From CAYNST01 sp964546435 (GTDB taxonomy: Bacteria; Pseudomonadota; Gammaproteobacteria; Pseudomonadales; Cellvibrionaceae), in assembly GCA_964546435.1 (NCBI GenBank), contig CAZJKJ010000011.1, positions 1 to 64,000 on the forward strand: a stretch of DNA of 64,000 nt, in the 5' to 3' direction. Position 1 is the first letter of the stretch; each line of letters begins with the position of its first letter. Positions 1 through 8,604 of the stretch are shown one piece after another. The notes below the pieces were generated by a model. The model ran no database searches and was not told where the DNA came from. It saw only the letters and a list, made by a program, of their open reading frames with translations. Made by a program: the position numbers and the translations under genes.

Positions 1-76
1 GCTGATGTCCAGGTGCGGCCCCCACGGCCTGTCGCTGTGCGTCATTGAGATCGTCGAGAAGGTAAGAAATATCCAT
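1..76 (-). CDS. uvrD: DNA helicase II UvrD, N-terminal fragment
   Basis: Only the first 25 codons are inside the window; the gene runs off the left edge. The visible residues start MDISYLLDDLNDAQRQAV, which matches the conserved opening of UvrD/Rep-type superfamily 1 helicases, just before the Walker A region. UvrD unwinds DNA in nucleotide excision and mismatch repair. The ATG at 74-76 has no Shine-Dalgarno sequence in the 15 bases before it, and a TACAAT box lies only 7 bases upstream, so the message may be leaderless or nearly so. Identity rests on a short stretch but the match to the family start is close. Confidence 0.8.
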   Translation of the reverse strand, partial: MDISYLLDDLNDAQRQAVGAAPGHQ

Positions 77-83
77 GGCGCGC

Positions 84-112
84 ATTGTACAGCAATCCCG
101 ACGGCAGGAACC
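84..112 (-). promoter_or_regulatory. Candidate uvrD promoter
   Basis: A TACAAT -10-like hexamer lies at 89-84 on the minus strand. The hexamer 17 bases upstream (GGTTCC) is a poor -35. If used, transcription would start almost at the uvrD ATG. No complete LexA box (CTGT-N8-ACAG) is seen; only the half site CTGT overlaps the hexamer. Confidence 0.25.
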
Positions 113-138
113 CGCCACAATTGCACGCAGAATAGCGG

Positions 139-175
139 TTGCAGTCAGTTCTGGCTGCGCAGGACATGACTGCAA
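139..175. repeat. Inverted repeat between uvrD and the 280-864 gene
   Basis: Eight-base arms TTGCAGTC (139-146) and GACTGCAA (168-175) flank a 21-base loop that contains the palindrome CTGCGCAG. A run of A follows on the plus strand. It lies downstream of the minus-strand gene ending at 280 and upstream of uvrD, so it could be a terminator remnant or an operator; the sequence does not decide. Confidence 0.45.
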
Positions 176-279
176 AAATCGCCGCGCCGCGCCCGGGCGA
201 TACGGCGTTTCCGGCGCACCGTAATCCGGTTGCGGACGATGTGCTGCTTCAGGTCACCGGAACCCGCACACGATTTGGT

Positions 280-864
280 TCAGCGCACGGTTTCCGTCGC
301 CGGAAGTGAAACAAAAGCGGGCGCTGCGGGCGGTTGCGCCGCTTGTTTGTACTGCATTTGCATAACGGCATCCGCGCCCACGCGCACCTGCATGGCCATA
401 GCGCGGGCGGCACGTCGTCCGTTCGCGTCTTCAGTGGTGACGAACACGTGCACAAAATGATTACCCGCGGTCGCCGCATAAATGCTCAGCGGCAATTCAA
501 CGTCTCCCGAGGTTGACGTGAACGACCATTCGCTTTGGGACGAAACCAGCACCAGGCCGTCTTCCGGCTGGACGGTAACGAGAAGGGTTTGTGACGGCTC
601 CAGGGCAAGGATCAAGTGCAGCTCCCGCTGCTCGTGGAGCTCCATGGTGGTGACGGAAGGTCCGATGAGCTGCACGGCTGCACCGGGTTTTCCCACGGGA
701 TCATGATGGTGACTGTCGTCCGGTTGCAGCGCCGGTGCAGGTTCGTCATCGCTTTGCAGCTGAGCTCGCAGATGCTGCCCGGACAACAGAAGCAGGGCGG
801 TGGTGAGCGCCGCACCCAGGCTCAACAGCAACAATCTGAGGGTGGGATTTATCTTGCTGTGCAT
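280..864 (-). CDS. Exported protein of unknown function
   Basis: A 194-residue protein. The ATG at 862-864 is chosen because GAGG sits eight bases upstream and because longer versions would run back into the preceding gene. The N-terminus (MHSKINPTLRLLLLSLGAAL and onward) is a signal peptide or membrane anchor, followed by an acidic, proline- and histidine-rich linker (HHHD). The C-terminal half looks like a small beta-rich domain. It starts 10 bases after the stop of the metalloprotease lipoprotein gene and is almost surely co-transcribed with it, so it may be a partner, inhibitor or co-exported factor. I do not recognise the family. Confidence 0.7.
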   Translation of the reverse strand: MHSKINPTLRLLLLSLGAALTTALLLLSGQHLRAQLQSDDEPAPALQPDDSHHHDPVGKPGAAVQLIGPSVTTMELHEQRELHLILALEPSQTLLVTVQPEDGLVLVSSQSEWSFTSTSGDVELPLSIYAATAGNHFVHVFVTTEDANGRRAARAMAMQVRVGADAVMQMQYKQAAQPPAAPAFVSLPATETVR

Positions 865-874
865 GAAATCAACC

Positions 875-2605
875 TCAATTAACGGTGACAGTAAAGCAGG
901 CCAGACCACCGGTACTGGTATCCCGGTCGACATTGCCTTCTTCATAAACTTCGAGCACATAGTCACCCGCAGTCAGTGACCGGCTGAAGGTTTCCACATT
1001 GGCCGAGGCGCTGCGGGACGAAACCAGTTGCTCACCACGTTGCAACAGGCGCATTTGCGGATTGGATACTGCCAGTGCACCGCCGCTATTGCGGGCGACA
1101 AATCGGTAGGTCGCGCTTTTTAGCAGCGACACTGCCAGCAGACGGCGCACGGCCAGACCGTTGTATTCCTGCACGCTGTTGTCGCTGCACACATCCCGGG
1201 CGGTGCCCGGTGTCAACGCGGTAAAAACCGGCAGTGCATGGTTTGTTTGACCGGAATTTTTCTCGCCGTTCCCCAGCCAGCCCCGGCCGAAGATACTGGA
1301 ATCCGTCAGCAACTGATCGATGGCGGGCGCAAATGCGGGATTGTGCTGTTTTAAAACTTCGGTAAACGAATAGATTGAGGAAACGCCAGGTGCATCCAGA
1401 AACTCATCGCTGAACAAAGCGGAGAAAATCGGTTGGAATCCCAGAGAAATGGTGTCGTTGCGGTCAGCCGCGTCATCGAACAAGTCGTAGAAAATCGATT
1501 GCACCGTATCTTCACTGAACCATCCCTTCTGCCCGAGACTGGTGGTTTCCACATCGATCACATAATTGCTGGACTGATTAGATCCCAGGGAATCGCGGTA
1601 CAACGGGTCGCCGGATACCATGCCCGCAAAGGCATTGCCCCAGGCCTCGGAAAAGGCGACCCGCAGATCGAGACGGCTGTTGATGTTGTGACTGCCGCCG
1701 ACACTTTCCGGGCGCCCCAGTTCATGTTCGAGATAATGCGCTAATTCGTGCTGGACAACGGCCCGATCATATTCATCCGAATCGTTGTTGGCCGCACCCA
1801 GCAAATAAATTGCGGGACCGGCCGAGGTGAAAAACGAGGTGCCAATCTCGCCTTTGGCCAGGTCGCCACGCAGGGTGATATTGTCCGGGCTCCAGTAAAC
1901 ATCCAGCGGCGTCAGCACCAGGTCGGGCGCCACCTGCAAGACAGTCTGCAAACCGCTATAAATTGAATCGAGAATGGCAAACGGCGCAGCACTGCGCGGT
2001 GCCGTGTAACCGCCACCGGCCCATCCGGAGGCCGCGTGCAGATCCCGATGCTGGGGGCTGTCGCCGATTCTGACGAGTGCACCGTCGAGCGCATAGTGAG
2101 CATTGGCCCGGGTATTGTCGCGCACCTTGATTTCCCGGAAGCCGGTTCCCCGGCTGGCCAGTTCAGCGAGCACCCGGACTTGAACGTCAGTATTTTTCCA
2201 GGCCGTTAATTGATAGTAACCCTGGTCGTCCGTCTGACCGGTAGCGGTCACCTGCCTGCGGTCATCCAGTAACTGCACGGTGACGCCTCGGGCAGGGCGG
2301 GCTACGGTGCCGGGGTAGTTCAGCCCTTTAAAGCGGCGGCTGTCGAAAGGCACGTGATCAAAGGTGATCTGACCGCTCAGCAATACGCCATCGGCACCTG
2401 GCGGTGCCGCTTCCTGGACCGGAAACTCGGGTGGAGGAACAACCAGACCGGGGCCGCCGGAATTGATCGGCAGGGGCGCGCTGATGCCGGGTTGCGAAAC
2501 AATGGCGTCCGTCTTCGCCGCCGTACCGCCGCCCCCACACGCCGTTAAACTGCTCAATAGACCTGCGCAGCTGATTATCAGAAAAGTGTTCCGGAAACTA
2601 TTCAT
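875..2605 (-). CDS. Gluzincin-type zinc metallopeptidase lipoprotein
   Basis: A 576-residue protein with a lipoprotein signal peptide (lipobox LTAC, Cys at about residue 23). A poly-Gly/Pro linker and a carboxypeptidase-regulatory-like beta domain (about residues 75-160, RGVTVQLLDD...TDDQGYYQL) follow. The zinc site HELAH lies near residue 287. About 30 residues later SEAWGNAFAG supplies the likely third ligand Glu, as in thermolysin-like gluzincins. The C-terminal quarter resembles a pre-peptidase-C-like beta domain. Anchored in the outer or inner membrane, it would act on extracytoplasmic proteins. The exact peptidase family is not assigned. The small exported gene at 280-864 follows 10 bases later. 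Confidence 0.75.
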   Translation of the reverse strand: MNSFRNTFLIISCAGLLSSLTACGGGGTAAKTDAIVSQPGISAPLPINSGGPGLVVPPPEFPVQEAAPPGADGVLLSGQITFDHVPFDSRRFKGLNYPGTVARPARGVTVQLLDDRRQVTATGQTDDQGYYQLTAWKNTDVQVRVLAELASRGTGFREIKVRDNTRANAHYALDGALVRIGDSPQHRDLHAASGWAGGGYTAPRSAAPFAILDSIYSGLQTVLQVAPDLVLTPLDVYWSPDNITLRGDLAKGEIGTSFFTSAGPAIYLLGAANNDSDEYDRAVVQHELAHYLEHELGRPESVGGSHNINSRLDLRVAFSEAWGNAFAGMVSGDPLYRDSLGSNQSSNYVIDVETTSLGQKGWFSEDTVQSIFYDLFDDAADRNDTISLGFQPIFSALFSDEFLDAPGVSSIYSFTEVLKQHNPAFAPAIDQLLTDSSIFGRGWLGNGEKNSGQTNHALPVFTALTPGTARDVCSDNSVQEYNGLAVRRLLAVSLLKSATYRFVARNSGGALAVSNPQMRLLQRGEQLVSSRSASANVETFSRSLTAGDYVLEVYEEGNVDRDTSTGGLACFTVTVN

Positions 2606-3041
2606 TAACTCATTCTTGAAAATGACTGCTCGGCCATCGCGGGATGGAAGTAATTGTTCCTCTTAAGATTAGTTGAGCGGCTCCGGCAAAAACTTGACGG
2701 CGAAAGGTATCGTGCAGACAAAAAAGACAAGAATTTTTGAGTCGGTGGCCGGGGTTTATAACCGGATTAACAAGGTGGCGCGGGTTCGATCCGCCGTTTG
2801 CATATGAATGCGAAGTGGTTCGGTTTTAAATAACCGTCGGGCGGATTTTTTGGAAGAAAGCCGCTGAAAGTGACTTAGAACCAAGCCGTCAAAAAGCCGT
2901 GGGTTGCTGCGGGGAGGCGGGGCTGACCTGATGTATCAGACGAACGGCGGCCAGTGGGCGATGAATGGCGGTCTGAGCCGCGGGCGCAACGCTTTGTCAC
3001 CACATCGCCGCTGCCAGATCGACGGCTTCAGTGCCTGGACC
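2606..3041. other. Non-coding spacer, 436 bp
   Basis: This lies between the minus-strand hybrid kinase (ending 3042) and the minus-strand metalloprotease gene. It should hold the metalloprotease promoter, but no convincing -35/-10 pair was picked out. A T-loop-like motif at 2782-2792 does not belong to a foldable tRNA. Nothing else is recognised. Confidence 0.5.
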
Positions 3042-6000
3042 TTACGGCAAGGTCCGGGACTTGATGACCGCCGCCGTCAGATGGGCATGGATGCGCTTGA
3101 GGCTTTCCGGGCAGGACTGGCGATCCTGTCCGGCGCGACGGTCGATCTGCTGAATGATCAGTCCTTCGAATTCCTGTTCGAAATCCACGGCAAAAACATC
3201 CAGGACGCTGTCCCGGGGATAGCATTCGAATTTTTCAACCGGTGAATTGGCCGGTCGCAGCGAAGTGATCACTCGCTGACTGGCCGCACTCCAGGCGAGC
3301 ATGTTGGTTTTGTTCCAGGGGGCGTGAAAACTCAATCCGAGAAAGTGGCGCGGCGATTTGCGGCTGATGGCGCAACACCGGAAGCTGGCGGTTTGTTCCT
3401 GATACTGCCAGTAGCACAGGCTGATCCCCGGGTGCAGGAAGGTTTCCAGATGATCCAGGGTGTCCTGTAAAAGCTGCTGCTTCTGGTCGCTGCGATTGAT
3501 CAGGTGCACCAGTTCGTCGAGCCAGTGGAGCTGGCGGTAGGCCGAATGCACTTCTTCGGTGCGCTCCCGGGCGCTGATGGTGAGCTTGCGGGTGATTTGC
3601 AGCAGACGCAGGTGGGTGTTGACCCGTGAAAGCAGTTCGTTTTTGGCGATGGGTTTGGTGAGAAAGTCATTGCCGCCGGCGACGAAACCGCGCACCAGGT
3701 CGTCGTTGAAGTGCTTGGCCGTCAGAAACAGGATCGGCAGGGTTTCTACCGGGCGCAGCGCGCGCAGGCGCATGCAGGTTTCGAAGCCGCTCATGCGCGG
3801 CATCATTACATCCAGAATAATCAGATCAACCGGCGCGCCGCTTTCAACCACATCGATCGCTTCCTGCCCCGATTTGGCTTCCACGCAGCGGAACTGGTGC
3901 AGGTTGAGAATGCTGGACAGCACCATGCGGTTCACCGGGTCGTCATCGACGATCAGCACCGTAAAGGACTGGGCGTCGGGTGTCGGGTCGAGCTGGATTT
4001 CCCCCTGTTGATGGTCGTGGGCTGGCCGGGCGACGGCAGGGGAGGCGTCGGCGGCGGGCTGCACGACCAGCGGCAGGCTGCTGGTCTGGGCGGCGGCATG
4101 CTCCGCCAGTTGGGGCGACGCCAGTTTGAGATGGAACGAAAACGTGGAGCCCTTGCCCGGCACGGATACCAGGTGCAACTGACCGCCGTGGAGCTGGATG
4201 AGCTGCTTGGTAATGGCAAGGCCCAGACCGGTGCCGCCGTACTCGCGATTGTCTTTGCTTTCCAGTTGCGTAAAGGCCGAAAAAATCTGTTCCTGATCCG
4301 CCGTGGTGATGCCCGTGCCGGTATCTTCGACGGCCACCAGCACCCCGTGCTCCTGCGCCCGGGCATAGATTTTTACATGACCCTCATCGGTGTACTTGAT
4401 CGCATTGCCCACCAGGTTGATCAGGATCTGTTGCAGGCGGTTCTCGTCCGCTTCGACTTTCGCAAGCGTCACCGGCACCTCGTTGACCAGCCGGACGGAT
4501 TTGCTGTCCGCCAGCGTGCGCAATAACGCAAATACGTTACAGGTGACGTTATATAAATCGACGGCGGTCTTGCGCAGCACCAGCCGGTCCTCGGACAGCT
4601 TGGAAAAATCGAGGATGTCATTGATCAGCGCCGACAAACGCTTGCCGCTGATGGCGATCATGTTGAGGTTATAGATCACATCGTTGTTGAGCTTGCCGAA
4701 GGCGCCGTCCGCCAGGGCTTCGGCGAGGCCAATAATGCCGTTCAGCGGGGTGCGCAGTTCATGGGAGGTATTGGCGAGAAACGAATCTTTGAGCTGGTCG
4801 AGTTTGCGCAGCTTGGCGTTCACCCGTTTTTCCTTTTCCAGTTCGACCTGACGCATTTTTGCGCGCACGACACCGAGCATCACCAGCGTTGCCAGCAGCA
4901 TATAACCGGCGTAGGCCCACCAGGTGCGCCAGGGCGCCGGCAGCACCGAAATCTTGATGACCGTGCCTTCGGCATTCCAGACGCCATCACTGTTGGCGGC
5001 GCGCACCTTGAAATAGTAAGTACCGGGGTCGATGTTGGTATAGGTCGCGGTATTGCTGCCGCGGCTGGGTATCCAGCGGGTGTCGAAGCCTTGCAGCTTG
5101 TATTCGTACTGGTTGCGATCTGGCGAGCGATAGCTGAGAGCGGCAAAGGTGAAGGCAAAGGTGGAGTCCGCGTGGCCCAGCTCAATGTGATCGGTGTTCT
5201 CGATGGCCTGGGTCAAGGGTGATCCCGGTTTGCCGATGTCCACGGGCTGGTTCAGGACGGAAAACCCCGTGATGACGACGGTGGGCGCATCCTGGTTGGT
5301 TTCCAGATCCGCCGGATGAAAAATGCTGAAACCTTCCGTGCCGCCGAAATACAGGCGGCCGATCTCGTCCTTGTAACTGGCGTCGCGATTGTAATGGCTG
5401 CTGATCAGGCCATTGCCGCGACCAAAACTGCGGATCTCGAACGTGTTGGGGTCAATGCGGGCCAGACCGTTGACGGTGCCGGCCCAGATGAACCCGTTGT
5501 TGTCCTCGATGAAACTCGCGACCGCCAGCGACGGCAGGCCGTGCTGCCGGGTGAGCCGGTGAAAGGTGCCGTTGTTGGGATTGAAGATGCTGATCCCCTG
5601 GTCCTGGGTGCCGATCCACAAGCGCCCGCGGCTGTCTTCATAAACCTTGATGACCAGATCGCTGCTGAGGGACTGGGGATTGTCCGGCTGGTGCTGATAG
5701 CGGGTGAAGGTGCCTTCGGTGCGGTTGAACATCGCCAGCCCGCTCAGGGTGCCGAGCCACAGGCGATTATTGTGATCTTCCAGAATTGACCAGATGAAAT
5801 TGAAGGAACTCAGATCGGCGGTATCGTCCGGCCCGGTGAACAGTTCGAAGCGGTCAGTTTCCCGGTCGTAGCGGTTCAGCCCGCCCGCCTCGGTGCCGAT
5901 CCACAGGTCGTTATTGCTGTCCAGCAGAATGTCCCAGATGAATTCGCTGCTGATGCTGCCCTGGATCTGGGGGCTGGGATAGTAATTGTGGAAGCGGCCG

Positions 6001-7391
6001 GTGGCTTTGTCGAACCGGTGCAGACCGCCTCCCCAGGTGCCGATCCACAGAGAGCCGTCATAATCTTCTTCGATGGCCAGCACCACGTCCGAGCGCAGGC
6101 TGTAGGGGTCTTTGTCATCGTGCAGATAGCGGGTAAAGCGGCCGGTCTTGGGGTCGAAGGCGTTCAATCCGCCTTCGGTGCCCACCCAGAGGGTGCCGCT
6201 GCTGTCTTCCATGAACGCCAGAATGCCACTGTGGCTCAGGCTGGTTTTGTCGTCCGGCTGATGAAAATAGTTTTCGACCCGCGTGCTGGAGCGGTTCAGG
6301 TAATTGATGCCCGACGGAAAGCTGCCGATCCAGAGGTCGCCTTCGCGGTCCTGGAATATCGAACGGTTACTGTTGGACAGAATGCTCTGGGCATCGTAGG
6401 GGCGGTTGACGATGCGTTCGAAATCATCGGTGTCGGGCCGGTACAGGGAAAGCCCGCCAGTGGACGTGGCGATCCACAGGTTGTTGTCGCGATCGCTGAA
6501 GATATCCCAGACCGTATTGCCACTGAGGGAGTTGGGTTTTTCCGGCTCGTGCTGATAGCGACGGAACGTCCGCGTCTCCTCATCAAGCAAGCTGACGCCG
6601 CCGCCGTAAGTGCCGATCCAGATCCGGCCGAGATGGTCCTGGGCGATGGCCGAGACATTGTTGTGACTGACGGAAACCGGTTCATCAATATGGCCGAAGT
6701 GTTCAAAGGTTTCCGTGGCCGGATCGAAGCGTTCGAGACCGTGGGCACTGGTGCCGATCCAGATCCGGTTGGAGCGGTCAACGAAAACGCTGCGCACAAA
6801 ATTCTGCACCAGGCTGTCGCTGCTCTGGGTGTTGACGTAATTTTTGAAAACGGTGCGGTCGCTGTTGAGGACGCTCAGACCTTTAGCTGTGCCGATATAC
6901 AGATTGTTATGCTCGTCCACCGCCAGACTGCGGATGAGATTATCCGCGAGGTCCGGGTATTCAAGGGTGGTATAGCTGTAGAAGGTATCGTGGTTGGGAT
7001 CGTAGCGGTTGAGGCCGTTGGTGGTCGCCATCCAGAGCACGCCAGTGCGGTCAATCACCAGATCCCAGATATAGCTGCTGCTGAGGACGCCCGGCGTCTG
7101 GGGCTCCGCCTGATAAACCTTGACGTCTTTGCCGTCGTAGCGAGCCAGACCATTCTCGCCGCCAAACCACATAAACCCGGCGGAATCCTGCACGATACTG
7201 GTACTGGTGCTGATGCTGTCGCCTTCGTAGGTGTCGCTGGTCAGCAGGTGGCGAAAACGCAGATTATCCGCCAGCGCCGGCCGGGAAAATCCGGCGACCA
7301 GCAGCAGGCAAATCCCGAGGCGGAGGCAGTACCGCAGCGGGAGGGGCAAGCGGGCGGCGAAGGCGTGTGTTTCGGCAAAGGCTAATGGCAT
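3042..7391 (-). CDS. Propeller-type hybrid sensor histidine kinase/response regulator
   Basis: A 1449-residue one-protein two-component system. After an N-terminal signal/TM segment (about residues 20-42) come about a dozen two-component-regulator propeller repeats, recognisable by recurring WIGT and FxRYQHxP motifs, forming a periplasmic double propeller to about residue 690. A Y_Y_Y domain (about 745-800) and a membrane helix (about 822-842) follow. The cytoplasmic part has HisKA (SHELRTPLN, His near 875), HATPase (N box NLVGNAIKY near 990, GTGLGLA near 1058) and a receiver (LDVMMP, Asp near 1194). The last 170 residues after the receiver are not an AraC domain as in Bacteroides HTCS proteins; they look like a coiled coil plus a GAF-like fold. 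Such sensors often detect polysaccharides. No partner regulator is adjacent. Confidence 0.9.
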   Translation of the reverse strand: MPLAFAETHAFAARLPLPLRYCLRLGICLLLVAGFSRPALADNLRFRHLLTSDTYEGDSISTSTSIVQDSAGFMWFGGENGLARYDGKDVKVYQAEPQTPGVLSSSYIWDLVIDRTGVLWMATTNGLNRYDPNHDTFYSYTTLEYPDLADNLIRSLAVDEHNNLYIGTAKGLSVLNSDRTVFKNYVNTQSSDSLVQNFVRSVFVDRSNRIWIGTSAHGLERFDPATETFEHFGHIDEPVSVSHNNVSAIAQDHLGRIWIGTYGGGVSLLDEETRTFRRYQHEPEKPNSLSGNTVWDIFSDRDNNLWIATSTGGLSLYRPDTDDFERIVNRPYDAQSILSNSNRSIFQDREGDLWIGSFPSGINYLNRSSTRVENYFHQPDDKTSLSHSGILAFMEDSSGTLWVGTEGGLNAFDPKTGRFTRYLHDDKDPYSLRSDVVLAIEEDYDGSLWIGTWGGGLHRFDKATGRFHNYYPSPQIQGSISSEFIWDILLDSNNDLWIGTEAGGLNRYDRETDRFELFTGPDDTADLSSFNFIWSILEDHNNRLWLGTLSGLAMFNRTEGTFTRYQHQPDNPQSLSSDLVIKVYEDSRGRLWIGTQDQGISIFNPNNGTFHRLTRQHGLPSLAVASFIEDNNGFIWAGTVNGLARIDPNTFEIRSFGRGNGLISSHYNRDASYKDEIGRLYFGGTEGFSIFHPADLETNQDAPTVVITGFSVLNQPVDIGKPGSPLTQAIENTDHIELGHADSTFAFTFAALSYRSPDRNQYEYKLQGFDTRWIPSRGSNTATYTNIDPGTYYFKVRAANSDGVWNAEGTVIKISVLPAPWRTWWAYAGYMLLATLVMLGVVRAKMRQVELEKEKRVNAKLRKLDQLKDSFLANTSHELRTPLNGIIGLAEALADGAFGKLNNDVIYNLNMIAISGKRLSALINDILDFSKLSEDRLVLRKTAVDLYNVTCNVFALLRTLADSKSVRLVNEVPVTLAKVEADENRLQQILINLVGNAIKYTDEGHVKIYARAQEHGVLVAVEDTGTGITTADQEQIFSAFTQLESKDNREYGGTGLGLAITKQLIQLHGGQLHLVSVPGKGSTFSFHLKLASPQLAEHAAAQTSSLPLVVQPAADASPAVARPAHDHQQGEIQLDPTPDAQSFTVLIVDDDPVNRMVLSSILNLHQFRCVEAKSGQEAIDVVESGAPVDLIILDVMMPRMSGFETCMRLRALRPVETLPILFLTAKHFNDDLVRGFVAGGNDFLTKPIAKNELLSRVNTHLRLLQITRKLTISARERTEEVHSAYRQLHWLDELVHLINRSDQKQQLLQDTLDHLETFLHPGISLCYWQYQEQTASFRCCAISRKSPRHFLGLSFHAPWNKTNMLAWSAASQRVITSLRPANSPVEKFECYPRDSVLDVFAVDFEQEFEGLIIQQIDRRAGQDRQSCPESLKRIHAHLTAAVIKSRTLP

Positions 7392-7782
7392 GGTTGAACT
7401 TGGGTCATATGTAATTCATGGACGGCATTCACCGGGAAAACACCGCCCGCCGACTCCGCTGCAGTGACGCCGCAGCAGTATAGCGAAACCGGCGTTGTTG
7501 CACGCACTTTGCGCCCTCTGATCCGCGTCGAATCCCCGGTGTCGTGCGCAATTCTTCATCCTGGCTGCGGGTTCAGACACTTTTCGGGCATATGACTGCA
7601 TTCTTATCTGGTCAAATACCCGCATTTCCCTCCTGCTGACTTTTCTTATTGATAAACCGCCACCTGCTTTCTTGACGTAGAGACGCGTTTGCGTGCGTAT
7701 AAGAAGCAACGCCTGCGCACCCTGGCACCGGCAGCATCAAACCGGGCGGCGCAGCGAGTTTCTGTCAACGACTGGATAGTGC
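7392..7782. other. Divergent intergenic region, 391 bp
   Basis: This separates the minus-strand hybrid kinase from plus-strand mlaA and should hold both promoters. A TTGACG (7672-7677) and a TATAAG (7698-7703) on the plus strand are 20 bases apart, longer than a normal sigma-70 spacer, so this is only a weak mlaA promoter candidate. No gene or repeat was recognised. Confidence 0.4.
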
Positions 7783-8601
7783 ATGTTAACGGTACCCGTA
7801 AAATTCAGAATCCCATGGTATAAACGGCTGCTTGCGCCCCTGGCATTGTGTGCGCTGGTGGCCTGTTCCTCCGTTGAAGAAAAGCCGGTCAGCGAAATCA
7901 GCGAACCTCTCTATCCTGAAAAGGGCGAGCGTGCCAATCCGCCCGCGGTGGTGGCCATGGAATCGCCAACGGGGGAGTACCGGGACCCGCTGGAAATCAT
8001 CAATCGTCCCGTTTTCCACTTCAACGATGTGACTTACCGCTATCTGCTGTCGCCCCTCGCGCGGGGTTACCAGCACGTAGTGCCCGAACCGGTGGATGCG
8101 AGTCTCGGCAATTTTTTCACGAATCTCAAAGAGCCGATGTACTCATTGAATAACCTGTTCCAGGGTCGTGGGAGCGGGTTTGGCACCAGTCTGTTGCGGT
8201 TCGGTATCAACAGCACCCTGGGCCTGCTGGGGTTTTTCGATCCGGCGGCTGCGTGGTGGGGGATCGAACAGCGTCCCAGTACCTTGCGGGATACCCTCGC
8301 GTTTTACGGCGTGGGCTACGGCGCCTATCTGGTGCTTCCGTTACTTGGCCCGTCCGATCTGCGCGACGGTGCGTCCCTGACGTTTGAATACTTCACTCAT
8401 CCGGCCACGTATATGGATGACCGCACGGCGGCACTGGTCCTGCGCAGTGCCGATGGTTTTCACAAGCGCGCGCCCTTGCTGGCGGATTATCCGCAACTGC
8501 TGGAAGGGGCAGAAGACCGATACGAATTTCTGAGAAATCTGTATCTGCAGCGAGAACAGCGCGATGCCGTTGATCTTCAACAGCAGCGTCGGGATGAATA
8601 A
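7783..8601 (+). CDS. mlaA: MlaA (VacJ) family outer-membrane lipoprotein
   Basis: A 272-residue lipoprotein with lipobox LVAC (Cys near residue 28) and the family core DPLEIINRPVFHFNDVTYRY followed by the FFTNLKEPMYSLNNLFQG region. MlaA is the outer-membrane component that extracts mislocalised phospholipids from the outer leaflet, normally handing them to periplasmic MlaC and the inner-membrane MlaFEDB complex. No mlaC or mlaFEDB genes are here. Instead an RND exporter starts three bases after the stop, so the two are translationally close and probably work together. The start MLTVPVKF gives a lysine/arginine-rich n-region suited to a signal peptide. Confidence 0.93.
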   Translation: MLTVPVKFRIPWYKRLLAPLALCALVACSSVEEKPVSEISEPLYPEKGERANPPAVVAMESPTGEYRDPLEIINRPVFHFNDVTYRYLLSPLARGYQHVVPEPVDASLGNFFTNLKEPMYSLNNLFQGRGSGFGTSLLRFGINSTLGLLGFFDPAAAWWGIEQRPSTLRDTLAFYGVGYGAYLVLPLLGPSDLRDGASLTFEYFTHPATYMDDRTAALVLRSADGFHKRAPLLADYPQLLEGAEDRYEFLRNLYLQREQRDAVDLQQQRRDE

Positions 8602-8604
8602 TTC

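Noticed and set aside
2782..2792. tRNA T-loop-like motif GGGTTCGATCC
   Set aside because: The five-base T-stem does not pair properly and no acceptor, D or anticodon arms can be drawn around it.
5988..7385. 465-codon open frame on the plus strand
   Set aside because: It is antisense to the propeller repeats of the hybrid kinase, with composition dictated by that gene and no recognisable domain.
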